This document shows, piece after piece, positions 40,262 to 50,681 of a stretch of DNA of 64,000 bases. The position numbers were made by a program, and so were the translations under genes. Location: positions 248,001-312,000 of the forward strand of contig JARGXX010000100.1 in the NCBI GenBank assembly GCA_030374765.1, read 5' to 3'. Position 1 is the stretch's first letter. Every line of letters starts with the position of its first letter. The stretch is from Agarophyton chilense. Its lineage: Eukaryota > Rhodophyta > Florideophyceae > Gracilariales > Gracilariaceae. A model generated the notes under the pieces. That model saw nothing but the letters and a program-made list of their open reading frames with translations, was not told where the DNA came from and ran no database searches.

Positions 40262-43200
40262 TAAGGTTCTGGTACATTCGTCGGCCTCCATGATGACCAG
40301 CCAAGCGAAAGAAATGCGCGAGGTATAAAAATTGCGCCCTTAGCGAAGTTGGTATTACCCGTTGGAGTGCCCCATCCAGCGGTGAGCGGTGACATAGTAG
40401 TCCAAATCGGTTATAGTCGAATAGGCATCCAAAGGTTCATACTAATTGGGCTGTTTCCTTGCAGTCCTCGTCTTCGACCTGCGCCTGTAGGACTTCCTCA
40501 ATCTTTATAGAAAGGAGCTCATTTTACTGTGGAGCAATCGTGTTCACCTGAGTTGGTGTCGAATTTGGCGGTACTGTCTCCCAGTCCAATAGGTAGACTT
40601 CATTCTCCTTTAATTCAGGATCATCCTCTTTGACCTTACCTATAAGGTAATCCGTTTCCGTTTAACCCAGAGGTCCATCATCTGCCAGTGGAGTAGGAAT
40701 AAGATCGTCCAATGGAGTGTCATCAGTTCCGTCAGTAGTGATTCGCGAGAGGGCATCTGCTACCTGGTGCTTGATGCCTGGCCTATAGGTTATATCGTAA
40801 TCATCTCCTGACAGCCTGAGGCGTCACCGAGCGTGGCGACTTGATGCATCGGTTATGTTGAGTAACCAGCGGAGTGAATCATGGTCTGTCGTCATGGTAA
40901 ACCTGGTTCCCTCGAAGTACGGACGAAGTGTCAATACGGACCATATGATGGCTAGACATTCCTTTTCGGTAGTACTGTAGTTTCGCTCCGCGCTGGTGAG
41001 CGTTCTGCTCCAGTATATAATACGTCGATAATCCTTTTGTGAATCTTGGTCCTGTAGCAGTGCACAACCCACTTGGACATCAGAGACATCCGTGTCCAGG
41101 ACAAACAGCATATGGGGTTTTCGGTAAAGCCAGTACAGTTGGGTTCAGCAATTTGTCCTTTAGGGTCCAAAATGTTTCGTACTAGTCGTCAGTAAGGGCC
41201 TCAAACTCCGAAGGTGTTCCCTTCTTCAACATTGCGTTGAAAGGGGCCGAGGTTTTAGCAACCCCTTTGCAAAACGTCGGTAAACATTGCACCCCCCTTC
41301 GGTATATCAGTTCTACCCTTTGGTCTTCAAGCCATCGTTTCCGTAGCTCCAACCTGTAGGACTACGTAATAAACGCCAGCCCATTGCACCAAGTACTCTG
41401 GGAGTGCCGCCGTCAAGGATACAGACCTTAGGACCCGCTCTACCACGCTACCACCGGTCGAGACCCGTACGCTGATACACCCGTCATTGCGTTACAGGTA
41501 TGAGTCCCTCTTGGTTACTGAATTTAGCTTCTTGTAGTCGACACAGAACCTCACGGAGCCATCTTTCTTCGCCACAAGGACAAGGGAAATTGCCCATTTG
41601 GATTGTTTTGGAGGCGCCGGCTCTATGACTTGAGCTTTGCGCATCTTTTTCATCTGATCGGCCACAATTTCCTTACCTTTAAGGCCGGTACGGTATGGGT
41701 GCTGGAACTGTGGTCTAGCATCATCCTGAAGATCAATGCGGTGTGTAGTGCTCTGATTGTGCCCAATCTATCTGAACACATGGCCTGGTATTCTCTGAGG
41801 AGATCAAGTACGTGGGGCCTATAGGATTCGAATTCTTCGCCGATGGCGACCGTCCCCTACCAAGAGTCGACGTCCTCGTCGGGAGTTGGCTTCGAAAGAT
41901 TATCCATTCGGGCCTCCATAATGGCCACGAGCGCGGGTAGAATGATACCAATCACTGTACATTTAGGTAACCGCACGGGTTTATCTCGGAAGTTGCTGAT
42001 TGTGACCAAGAAGGACCTGTTGGGGTGGATGTTCATTACTCCATTAGACATCAAGGTGAGGTGCTTCATAACCGTTTTTGGGTGGTTCTGAAGCGATACG
42101 AGACCTACAGACTGGGAATGGACCGATACAGCGATCTGGGTCATTGGGGGTATTGTTATGGCCTTTGACAGGCGAACCTTATTAGACTTCGTGTTTTCGG
42201 AGATAACCGCTCGTTTGCGGTTCGCTTCTGACCCTGGGGCGGAACCGGTTATGGAGATGGAAGGTGCGCGGTAGAACGCGACTTTCCCAAGCCTGGACAA
42301 ATGGCCTTGATTTATCGATCGATAAATTAGGTCCCTGGAATTGCCTCAGCGCCCAAGTTAGGACATAAAGGAACCACGTGCGGATTTTGAATTCTCCTAC
42401 CTGGAGGTAAAGTGGTACTATCCCTTTAATGTCCATTGGTCTACGTGATGCAACGGTAATCCTGGGGGTCTTCCTTGCTTGAACGAAATCTTGCCAACAA
42501 AATGGGAGTAGCTCAGGATGGATCAAGTTGGAACCAGCGCCTGTGTCCAATATGGCTGTGGTCACTCGAGAGTTGTAGGAATGAAGTCTCACGGTTACTC
42601 GAACTTTATAATTTTTTTTCTTAAGGATACAGACAGGGTCGTTTCTGTGTTCCAATTGTGGTTCAACCTGAGTGGTCCATGCTGGGTGGTTGGTATTGGG
42701 AGGTGGAGAGCTCTTTGGCTCATGACCGTCCAATTCGTTGAGGCAGGGGCTTAAAGAGGGAGGATTTTCCTCGCGTCGAACCCCTAAGAGTTTTCCGATG
42801 GGGTTTCCGTTTCTTCCTGAGGATAATATTCCTCTTCGGGGTCGTCTGTACGCTCTACAATGGCGTGGACCTGTGGGGATTCGATCGGAGTATCCGAAGG
42901 CGTGGCATAGCGTGAGCTTCCAGGGGTCCCTATGGCTCGTTGCTGTGCCCTGTTAAACATTTTTTCGGATCGCCGCACCCGGTAATTCTCTTTCCTTAAG
43001 GCTAGGAGGATTTTTTGTACTTCCTCAGTTAGATACCTCGTTCAGTCACAAGGTTGGGCCATGGAAAGACTGAGGAAGAAAGCCCTTGGGGCGCGAACAA
43101 AAACGTTTTTGCGGGGCGGAAAGCGAGAGTATGTGGGCGTGGGTAGTCCAGTGGTCGCTTTAGTTTCTTTTGAGGTATATGATGGGGGTCCGGACGGAGG

Positions 43201-43398
43201 AGCACTGAAATTGACCGTGAGGACATCTCCCGAATCGGCGTAATGGAGTGATGAATTCACGTCCGATTCCGTGGAGCTAACCCAATGGCCTTGGTTCGAT
43301 TTATTCAATGGGGTTGCGTGTCCAATGGATAAGTCAGCATTTCGCCTGGAGTTCTGTAGGTTTCTCCATAACCCTCGGCATAAGTAACGAGCCTTCAA
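40262..43398 (-). pseudogene. gag tail and pol of Gypsy copy 2, broken
   Basis: Protease at 42182-42733 keeps an intact active site AILDTGAGSNLIHPELL (near 42510-42560). RT fingers near 41500-41650 read in pieces (AKKDGSVRFCVDY). RT palm including YLDD is absent. RNase H at 40824-41111 is open: FVLDTDVSDVQVGCALLQ, EKECLAIIWSVLTLRPYFEG, TDHDSLRWLL. The integrase HHCC region (40262-40420) is broken by frameshifts. Without a palm domain this copy cannot make RT. Confidence 0.85.
41355..41496 (+). repeat. Inverted solo LTR of the Gypsy family inside copy 2
   Basis: 142 bp, opposite in orientation to copy 2, beginning TGTAGGACTACG and ending GCGTTACA. Same length as the LTR at 45044-45185. No 5 bp duplication (CAACC left, GGTAT right), so it arrived by rearrangement rather than simple insertion. 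The left flank CCAACC matches the outer flank of the 45044-45185 LTR. Confidence 0.8.
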
Positions 43399-44918
43399 AA
43401 GGAGTATTGTGGGTTTTCTGTGTGGTAAATGGGGACATTTGTCCGAATGGCAGGGAGTAGTTCCGTGATGAAGTTACGTTTGAGCCGTCCTTCGGAGAAA
43501 ACGTTTTTACATCGGTCAGCCTTCTTCCATAGGTCGTCTGCGGAAGCCGATTCGGTCATAGTGGAGCTCTGCCTAAAGGAGATCAATTCCTGGTGGGCAT
43601 CCATTATAAAGTCATCCGTGGCGTAAGTTTCCAAGAGATAATGAACAACCTGAGGGTATGACCAGAGGAGCTCACGGTCTTGAGAATCCACGAGGTCAGT
43701 TGTACCAGATATCTTCGAAACCACTCGGTCACGCGCCTGTCCTGTAAGGAAGAATTGGAAAAGGTACAGAGCGGCGTCCTCGTGGACACCGTTCTGATCG
43801 CAGGCCGTACGGAACAAAATGAGAAACCTAAAGACAGCAATGGGATCAGAACCCGAGAACTTGTCCGTAATGGTTAGTTGCATCCGTTTGGTTTAGTTGG
43901 CGACTCTGCGAGCCACCGAACCAGAATATTTCGGGAACCTGTCGGCCAACCGGTTATCCCGGTAGTCTTGAACCTTACGGAAAAGTTCGTTGGTTGTTTT
44001 AAATGGTTTAAGGCCTCGAACGGAAGCCTCATCCACTTCCAAGTTGGTCGTTTCGGTCGATGCCAATTCGGAATCACTTGTGTCCGAATGGTCTCTTCTT
44101 TTACTTCTTCTGTTCTTCTTTCTCCTCCGGTTACTTCTTTTCTCTCCAGCGGAATAGGGACCTAAAGTATCGATCTGTCTATGAGATCCAATGGAGCCCT
44201 GAGGTCGCTGTACCTCATATTGTTCATTGGGGAGGGCAATCTTTCTCTCATCTAGACGCAGAGCCTCTCTTCTGCTCCGCGACAGCCGTTCCATTGGATT
44301 TTTCTGATGGTGTTCCCGCCGAGAGGCGGATAATACCGCCACTTCTGGGGGTTCTGAAGGAGGTTTCCATATGGAAGCCGGATGCTTGACTGGTGGAGTG
44401 ATCCTAGGGACCGTGGTGCCTGACTGGCTGGTGAATGCTTCTTGAACGGCCTGAATGAGGGAGTCCAAGAATAGCTCAGACTCCATGACGCTGGGGACGA
44501 TTCTCATGACGAAGTAATCTGTATGGTCAGCGATCGCCGTAGCGAGTGGCGTGTCGACAATGTAATCCACGTGGACTGAGCAGGGTTCACGGAGACAGGG
44601 CCAGAGAAGGTCGGCAAGTTCTGTGGGAAAATTCTCTCTAATTCCTTCGTTCTTACGGGGTTCTCCTTGTAGTGTCCCTGGCCTAGAGGTGGCCCTGTTG
44701 AGGCGTTCTGGTAAAGGCGCTGCTACCATGGGTTCTCGGCGGATACTTTCAGGGTCGTCCAGGGGAGTCATAACTCCTTGCGGCTGGCTTCTCGTGCTCC
44801 TGCGGTCGCTAACATTATCAACTCGAGGTTCAAGCGACATCGTCGGCGATGCAGTGGCAGCTGTTCCTGCTGTAGGAGCCCTATGGTCTGGTGGGTTGGG
44901 TGTGTTTCCTGCATCCAT
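43395..44918 (-). pseudogene. gag of Gypsy copy 2, one in-frame stop
   Basis: From ATG at 44918 (MDAGNTPNPPDHRAP) the frame codes a Gag of about 508 codons, interrupted only by one stop at 43893-43895, where copy 1 has a Cys codon. Segments: Pro/Ser/Arg-rich N-terminus, a capsid-like part (TDYFVMRIVPSVMESELFLDSLIQAV), an Arg/Lys-rich run (RRKKNRRSKRRD), then after the stop MQLTITDKFSGSDPIAVFRFL and LKRNFITELLPAIRTN. A further part with the cysteine motif (43042-43398) lies in another frame. It is much better preserved than copy 1. It would form the particle shell; a single stop makes it inactive or dependent on readthrough. Confidence 0.85.
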
Positions 44919-45043
44919 AGTGGCGGTTGTTTTTGTACTTCTGGTCCCTTAGGGAGTTAAACAAAAGTTTAGAATCCAGCTAATTCTTCGTTCCAGTGGT
45001 CTGTTCAATTATTATCAGAGGATTCTAAGTCTGGAGACCAAAA

Positions 45044-45185
45044 TGTAACGCAATGACGGGTGGGTCAGCACACGGGTCTCGATCGGTGGTAGCGTGGTAA
45101 AGCGGGTCCTAAGGTTCGAATCCTTAACGGCGGCACTCCCAGAGTATTTGGTGCAATAGGCTGGCGTTTACTGCGTACTCATACA
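45044..45185 (-). repeat. 5' LTR of Gypsy copy 2 (142 bp)
   Basis: Minus strand TGTATGAGTACG ... GCGTTACA. On plus it contains GGTTCGAATCC (45113-45123) and, upstream of it, TGGTAGCGTGGTAAAGC, resembling Pol III B and A boxes. A TGGTCTCCAGAC primer-binding site lies at 45029-45040 on the element strand. Confidence 0.85.
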
Positions 45186-45189
45186 GGTT

Positions 45190-46392
45190 GGTGAACTGCA
45201 ATGCCCTTCAAGGGGGTTTCTTCTCCTGGACTTAGAGATTTCGCTCGCTTGAGGACGAGCTTGGTCTATGACAAGCTGTACCGCTATTGCGTGCCGACGG
45301 CCGGTTAGGACCGGAGGTGCACACTGGTGGAACACGTGGACTGCACGGAATGCAAGGCTCGAGTGCGAGGCGTGCCACACATGGCCCAGATTCTACCTAG
45401 TGGTTAGTATTATTTAGTATTTTTTAGTATTTCTTTAGCTACGCTATCGCTATTTAGTGTCTATTTTCCGGGCGCGCGCCCACTGTCAGGGGCCGCGCGC
45501 CACACTACTTAGGGTGTTGAGCACTACTCCCCAGTAAACACCCTCTTGGGAGATCCCAAGGACGGAGTCTTGGCTCTGAATTTTTCGCCTTCGGCGTGTC
45601 TTCACCGCATACTGCGTGAGCGCCCGTTGCACGTTAGTTCATCCATCCCTCTGTCGACCAGAGTGCTACCACCACCGTGGGTTCATATTCAATCGCTGAC
45701 ACTTGTCGTGGTCTCGCCTCTGTAGAGGGTCTCGCCCCCGTTTTCCTCTTGTTCTCCTTTTTGGCTCTCGTGAGTGGCCGCCCCACTGACCCCGCTCGTC
45801 CACCTCATACGAGTGTTCCCTCGCTCCTTTTCCGGAAATCGCCGTGAAACCGCTCCGCCTAGGATTGGTCACACCCCGGACTGTGCCGTGCTCACCTAAA
45901 CACTCTAGGCATATCCCGCCGGATTGGCCTCGGTCTTACACCCGACTCCGTCGTGCCTTTCCAGAGTGGCTCTGTTTCTGTGCTCCGCTGGGACGCGTCT
46001 CTTCCGCCTGAGGCGTGTCTCTCAAGAGAGAAAGATCCCGAACATCTTCGTGGTGTCTCCACTCCAAGCGTTGTCCTACAAACTGGTCTCCCGACTTAGA
46101 ACTTTGAGTCGGGCACACTCAGTGACGAGTAATCGGAAAGAGGACTCACAAATTGAGGTTGATCTCAGTTGCCTTCTTTGAGGAAGTTTTTTGGCCCCAC
46201 TAGCCGATCGGGTTTGGATATTCACGTTGTAACGGATTCCGATCTCATGTCTTCCAAAGACCATCCGAGGACGCGGAGTCAAACCGGTGCACCGGAACCA
46301 TCGCAACCATCCCGTATCCCGGTCCGTTCCAGCGAGCGAAATCTTTAAGTCGTGGGAAGAAACCCCCTTGAAGGGCATTGTCCTTCAAGCAC
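45190..46392. mobile_element. Imperfect inverted-repeat element, about 1.2 kb, no transposase
   Basis: The left end CAATGCCCTTCAAGGGGGTTTC (45198-45219) matches the reverse complement of the right end near 46362-46384. A second shared block, AGATTTCGCTCGCT, lies at 45235-45248 and, reversed, near 46333-46346. Between them is T/C-rich and G/C-rich sequence with no convincing ORF. Target duplication not found. It may be a non-autonomous DNA transposon or a chance of nested LTRs; the ends are approximate. Confidence 0.45.
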
Positions 46393-46649
46393 CACCGTCC
46401 CAATCTAAGTATCCTTTCTATAGCAGACGTGAAGCATTACTCCGTACGGGATATCTACAGGTTTACAAGCCGTTCGGACTCTTATTGCGTAGCTCGATCT
46501 CGCCTGACGTTCCCAACCGCCCAGTCTCCCTACTACCGCCCGGTGCTGGCGCTCGTCTCCACGCGTCACCGTTCCCCGACTGGCCTCGTGTGACACGCAC
46601 GCCCCGCTTACGGACTCCGCACGGGTCGTGCCTCTAGGAAACTTACACG

Positions 46650-47538
46650 CTTTTCGGCGCTGTCTCACAACTGCTGGGATGCTACCAATCAAACAGTCGA
46701 AGTCATGTCTTATTGACGAAGTCAATACTGATGAACTATTTTTAATTGGATGCGTCGGGAACCTCGAGAAGAACAGGATCTATCACCAACCCGCGAATCT
46801 CCCGAAGGTATATTCATCTCTTAAAACACTATTCGTATCTTGAACTATTGCATTAAGTGAATGTGAAAGCATCATCGGGAAGTTGTTGTGGCCCTCTCTC
46901 TCTTGAACATATCTCTCCTGTCCTGTTTAAACACTGTGTTCAAGACACATGTGGACTCTGAGACGCAAATGAGAACAATATCAGAGCAGGACAGGAGAAA
47001 AGTTTCTCTTCTCGTCACACTTCTACTGTTGGCTGTGGCACAACCTTTGTTACCCCTGTTGGACCTACTTATAACTTTTGATGCATCCCCGACAGCAGGA
47101 GCTGTCCACTTTGCACATGTTTCGGTACAAACTGCAAAACGCCTTTGTGACTATTCACAGCTGTGCAATTATGACGATGAAGGCACCAGCGAGGCCACAA
47201 TCAAGGCCCGTAAAATGTACGCTGATATCAACTGGGAGACGGCACTGGTCCATCACTGGAGAAAGAAAGAGCACATAAACAGCTTCGAGGCCTCAACTGC
47301 CGTGCTAGCCCTTAGTTGGAATGTCAAAACCGGCTTAAACAACGCTCGAGTTTTGTTTTTCACGGACTCGATGGATACTTTTGCTTCTCTGTACAAAAGA
47401 AGATCTTCTTCTGTACGACTTCTTCTCCGCTGCAAACGTTTCGCAGCTATTTGTCCGTCTTATACTATTCGCGTGTCGCTTCTGCATATCGAATCGGATT
47501 ACAATGCAACAGACAAGCCTTCGAGGTCCCTAACTTGA
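46650..47538 (+). pseudogene. DIRS-like reverse transcriptase (thumb) and RNase H remnant
   Basis: 46650-46990 gives pieces of the RT end, such as SECESIIGKLLWPSL and HISPVLFKHCVQDT, broken by a stop near 46841 and a frame change. From 47060 the RNase H is open: ITFDASPTAGAVHF (first Asp), HINSFEASTAVLALSW (Glu), ARVLFFTDSMDTFASLYKRRSSSVRLL (Asp) and ESDYNATDKPSRS (last Asp, followed by stop at 47536). The HIN-x-FEA, TDS and ATDKPSR blocks are those of DIRS/Ngaro-type and related elements rather than Copia or Gypsy. RT palm is absent. Nothing shows activity. Confidence 0.65.
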
Positions 47539-47618
47539 GTCTTTTTTTGTTCCCACAGAATGGACATCATGATGCTGTGTCTAGAGAGCAAACATGCTGG
47601 CGATCATGTTTCTTCGGG

Positions 47619-47766
47619 ATGGGAGCAGCACTCTCTTCTGAAGTGTGCTGTATGCAGTACGCTATGCGATCTACACGACAATAGCCGAGTCTTTGGCCTG
47701 TCACCTAATCTTCCCAAGAATAAAAAATCTTGAACCTGCTCGACCAAACCGCCGACAATAATGGCT
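47619..47766 (+). repeat. 148 bp direct repeat, copy A
   Basis: Begins ATGGGAGCAGCACTCTCTTCTG. About 90 percent identical to 47954-48101. Lies 80 bp after the RNase H stop. Confidence 0.85.
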
Positions 47767-47953
47767 TTTAGAGCGCGCCATGGAAGTATATTTATTTACG
47801 CGATTTTGACATCAGCTGGCCCAAGAATCCGTCGTCGACTTAATCAAGATCGCAAGTTGGCCACGCCGGGAAGTCGACAAATCGAATCTTGAGCAGGCAA
47901 TCTTTGGCTTTGTTCGTTCTACCTCTGTTGTTTTATTTCCCTTACCACCCACT

Positions 47954-48101
47954 ATGGGAGCAGCACTCTCTTCTGGAGTGTGCTGTGTGCAGCACGCTAT
48001 GCGATCTACACGACAATGGCCGAGTTTCTGGCCTGTCACCTAACCTTCCCGAGAATAAAAGATCTTGAGCCTGCTCGACCAAACAGCCGACAATAATTGC
48101 T
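47954..48101 (+). repeat. 148 bp direct repeat, copy B
   Basis: Second copy, in the same orientation, 187 bp after copy A; differs mainly by transitions (G/A, C/T). Confidence 0.85.
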
Positions 48102-48406
48102 CCTGTAATGACGCAGGGCGGTTTAGTCTGTTTAGACCTTCCAACATATAGTTCAGATGTTCTGGTTTTTGGTTGAAGACATAACACGTTTGAAATATTA
48201 GCACGTCTGAAATACGAAACACAGATTGTTGTTTGATGTTATACGAATAAAAGTTTTGCAATGAATTTATCACGAAAAGAGAAATTGAAGAGGAAGGTGG
48301 GTCTGAGATATGATGAAGAAACTTTAGTCACCGGTTCTGGCCTTTTCAACAGAAACAATAGTTTATTATTGAACCTCTTCTGTACAATTTCGATTGCTAT
48401 GAAAAA

Positions 48407-48466
48407 AAAACAAGAAATATGTTGTTTTTATGATTTTAATCATAAAAACAACATATTTCTTGTTTT
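48407..48466. repeat. Perfect hairpin, 29 bp arms, 2-base loop
   Basis: 48407-48435 is the exact reverse complement of 48438-48466; loop TT at 48436-48437. A/T-rich. Could be a foldback element or encode a small hairpin RNA. Confidence 0.95.
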
Positions 48467-48845
48467 CTGACAATATGTACGACCCAGCACTCGAGACTGA
48501 GTTCTTCTTTTTAGGATGCGTTCTTTCTCAAGTCATCTACTTTAAATCTGTTCGGTACTTTTTTCTCATATCTGCAAACAAAAAACAGTGACAATAGCTT
48601 CAGTAAAATGTTTCACAAAACTAAACATGGGAAAAGGGTTTTCATAATTTGATTCAGAGTTTCACACGCTCTTTAGTTATTCAAATTATAATCGTCGTTT
48701 GACTATTTTTATATAAGATACTAAATTGTAATACCTCCCAGAATCAATGCTCACACAAGCACATACAGAAAGAAAATTCGTGTGAACAGAGTTTTCAAGC
48801 GACTACGAATTTTGCCGGTGTTTGAAAAAAAAGAAGAATTCACAG

Positions 48846-49688
48846 ATGGATCCGAACAATCCGAACCATAACAAGCAACACGGAGATCGTAAGAAGACTG
48901 CTCATAGCTCACGTCGACAAACCTCGGTTACATCTAGACGAGGTGGATCTTCATCATCCCTAAGGTCTTCTGATCGTCTTCCTTCAGTGAACCATGTGAT
49001 CGCACGGAGCCGCAACCATGGTACCAACCGGCTCCGAGAGACGATTAGTCCCCCAAGGCTCTCTTCAAGTGTAGTTCAACATCGTTCACAGTTTGAGCTC
49101 CAGCAAAATCTTAATGAACAGATGCGAAGTCCTCGGAATCTTGGAGGCCCACATTCCAGAAACGATAGCTTAACGCTGGAACATCAAAGGTCTGAGCAAG
49201 TTCCTGCCGCACATTCAAGTTCATCTACTGGCAGCCACAGCAAAGGTTCGACTCATCTGCAGAGCTTCTCGGATCCCAGATCCGTTTCGTCTCATCAGCA
49301 CAGTGAGGGCAGCTCTAGTTCTCATGCGAATACGCAATCAAGAGGCAGAGCTAGGCGAAGCGCAAGATTAGACTGTTCTTCTCTTGGTATTATATCCTAC
49401 GCTAGCTGCACAAACTGTCGGGAAGTGCTGCCGACGACCCTACTTGCTGACCATATAAGCACGTGTTCTAGTAGAGAGTACAGGTGCCCGCAACCAAGGT
49501 GTCAATTCACTACTCGTTTCATATCGCAGCTCACTTCTCATGCTGGGATACATCGAGAAGTGGATACGAGAGGTACGAGACCAACTTTTGAGTGCACTAT
49601 ATGCAATAAGAAGTACTCTATGGTGCACACGCTTGCACGACACTACTTGAAAGAGCATGGTGTACAGCTGAACAGGCAATTAGAGTAG
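48846..49688 (+). CDS. C2H2 zinc-finger protein, cluster member 1
   Basis: A 280-residue protein from ATG 48846 (MDPNNPNHNKQHG); upstream codons are open but begin with TTG. Residues 1-180 are disordered, rich in Ser, Arg, His and Gln. Then a C-x2-C...H-x3/4-C unit (SCTNCREVLPTTLLADHISTC, about 190-210), a C2H2 finger (YRCPQPRCQFTTRFISQLTSHAGIH, about 215-240) and a last finger (FECTICNKKYSMVHTLARHYLKEH, about 250-273). This finger-at-the-C-terminus layout suits a nuclear DNA-binding regulator. Targets are unknown. Fingers and layout resemble the protein at 53859-54929, and finger pieces at 50550 and 52577 are related. No introns needed; TATA-like A/T-rich sequence lies around 48705-48725. 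Confidence 0.8.
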   Translation: MDPNNPNHNKQHGDRKKTAHSSRRQTSVTSRRGGSSSSLRSSDRLPSVNHVIARSRNHGTNRLRETISPPRLSSSVVQHRSQFELQQNLNEQMRSPRNLGGPHSRNDSLTLEHQRSEQVPAAHSSSSTGSHSKGSTHLQSFSDPRSVSSHQHSEGSSSSHANTQSRGRARRSARLDCSSLGIISYASCTNCREVLPTTLLADHISTCSSREYRCPQPRCQFTTRFISQLTSHAGIHREVDTRGTRPTFECTICNKKYSMVHTLARHYLKEHGVQLNRQLE

Positions 49689-50549
49689 TTGGTGTTCAAA
49701 TGCCGATCAAGAAAAAAAACTAAGATACTAGTGATTAGTGATTTGGAGTTGAACAATCAAATAGACAAAAGTTAAACTTAATGGCTCAAGAAGCAAAACG
49801 AAAACATATTCTGGAGCGAACTGTGCATCCAGAACCAAGTAAAATTAACGCAAAAACAGAAGTTTATTGCGTATTTCGGGAAGAACGAGCATTCCCATGC
49901 GCTTCTTTAATTATAAACGAAACTGTGGTAGAGCATGCGGCCAAAGAGTGACAATATCAGCTGGCCAGGATATACAAAGGAGCGTATCCTATTTGGAACC
50001 AGCAACACTAGGAGAGTAGAAAGATTGCAAAGCATTGGAAAGAAGCTGCGCAAATACGCATTGGCGATGCCAACATGGGGCGAATCTCCTCTATCTGGCA
50101 CTGAAACGCTAGAGGCTAAGGTAAGGATAGCCAGAAAACATATCAATACTGAGCATAACAGCTACAGTTCCATTACCATATCATGGTGCATAAAGCTGAC
50201 ACAGTGCGCACGCACCTGTCCATTTCCCGGTCCATAACGCGTGCTAACCAAAGGTTGGAAACATCATATTTGTGTTTCATATAAAGTTTTATTATGAACA
50301 AATTTGTGCGTTTGTGCTGCGCGGACGTCCTCATAAGCTGCAATGGCGTAAATGTAATGGGATGGTTGCGCTCTTTGTAAGAGCCCTATCCGACAAAGGC
50401 ACAAGTAAATAAAAGCCGTTGCCGGCTTTGGCAGCGGTAACCTCATGCATGGAGAAGAATTAGTGCAAGAGGTTTGCCCTTTCTGTGTTTGTGTAGTGTG
50501 GCTCGCTGTACTCTCGAAACTAGTCAAAAGGCGATAATTGAGAGCTCAT
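49689..50549 (+). other. Short ORFs downstream of zinc-finger gene
   Basis: 49781-49951 (plus) is a 56-codon ORF from a good ATG (MAQEAKRKHILERT). An overlapping frame at 49935-50237 encodes 100 codons (TRRVERLQSIGKKLRKYAL...). They may be two pieces of one decayed gene linked by a frameshift near 49940. No motif recognised. Confidence 0.3.
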
Positions 50550-50681
50550 ATGAAGATACATGATCCGAACAGGTGCAGGTTTCCGTGCGAATTGTGCAAT
50601 AAGTCATTCATGCAAATTCACTATTTGAGAAATCACCACGAAAGCCGCTGCTCGCGGCAAGCGGATACACAGGATCGATAA
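50550..50681 (+). pseudogene. Isolated C2H2 zinc-finger fragment
   Basis: A 43-codon ORF, MKIHDPNRCRFPCELCNKSF..., contains one finger F-P-C-x2-C-x12-H-x4-H followed by C, and ends SRCSRQADTQDR. The linker IHDPNRCRF and the ending HHESRCSRQ match the last finger of the pseudogene at 52577-53071 (HDPQNRPIF ... HDKNRCPRQ). It seems to be the C-terminal end of a lost gene of the same family. It could alternatively be the last exon of a gene whose upstream exons I cannot see. Confidence 0.6.

Larger units (their letters stand above)
40245..45185 (-). mobile_element. Ty3/Gypsy element, copy 2 (rearranged)
   Basis: Minus-strand element aligned with copy 1 (1-5003): LTR 45044-45185, gag, protease, RT fingers, RNase H, integrase zinc region. 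The RT palm (about 500 bp in copy 1, roughly 1045-1545) is missing and replaced by 41290-41496, which carries an inverted full-length LTR. No LTR was found at the left end, so the 3' part is lost. Confidence 0.9.

Noticed and set aside
45113..45123. A tRNA gene at the GGTTCGAATCC site
   Set aside because: T-arm and D-arm-like parts are present but the anticodon arm is missing and no acceptor stem pairs; treated as Pol III-like boxes only.
45400..46640. Ribosomal RNA or other structured RNA in the G/C-rich stretch
   Set aside because: No conserved rRNA core sequence recognised.
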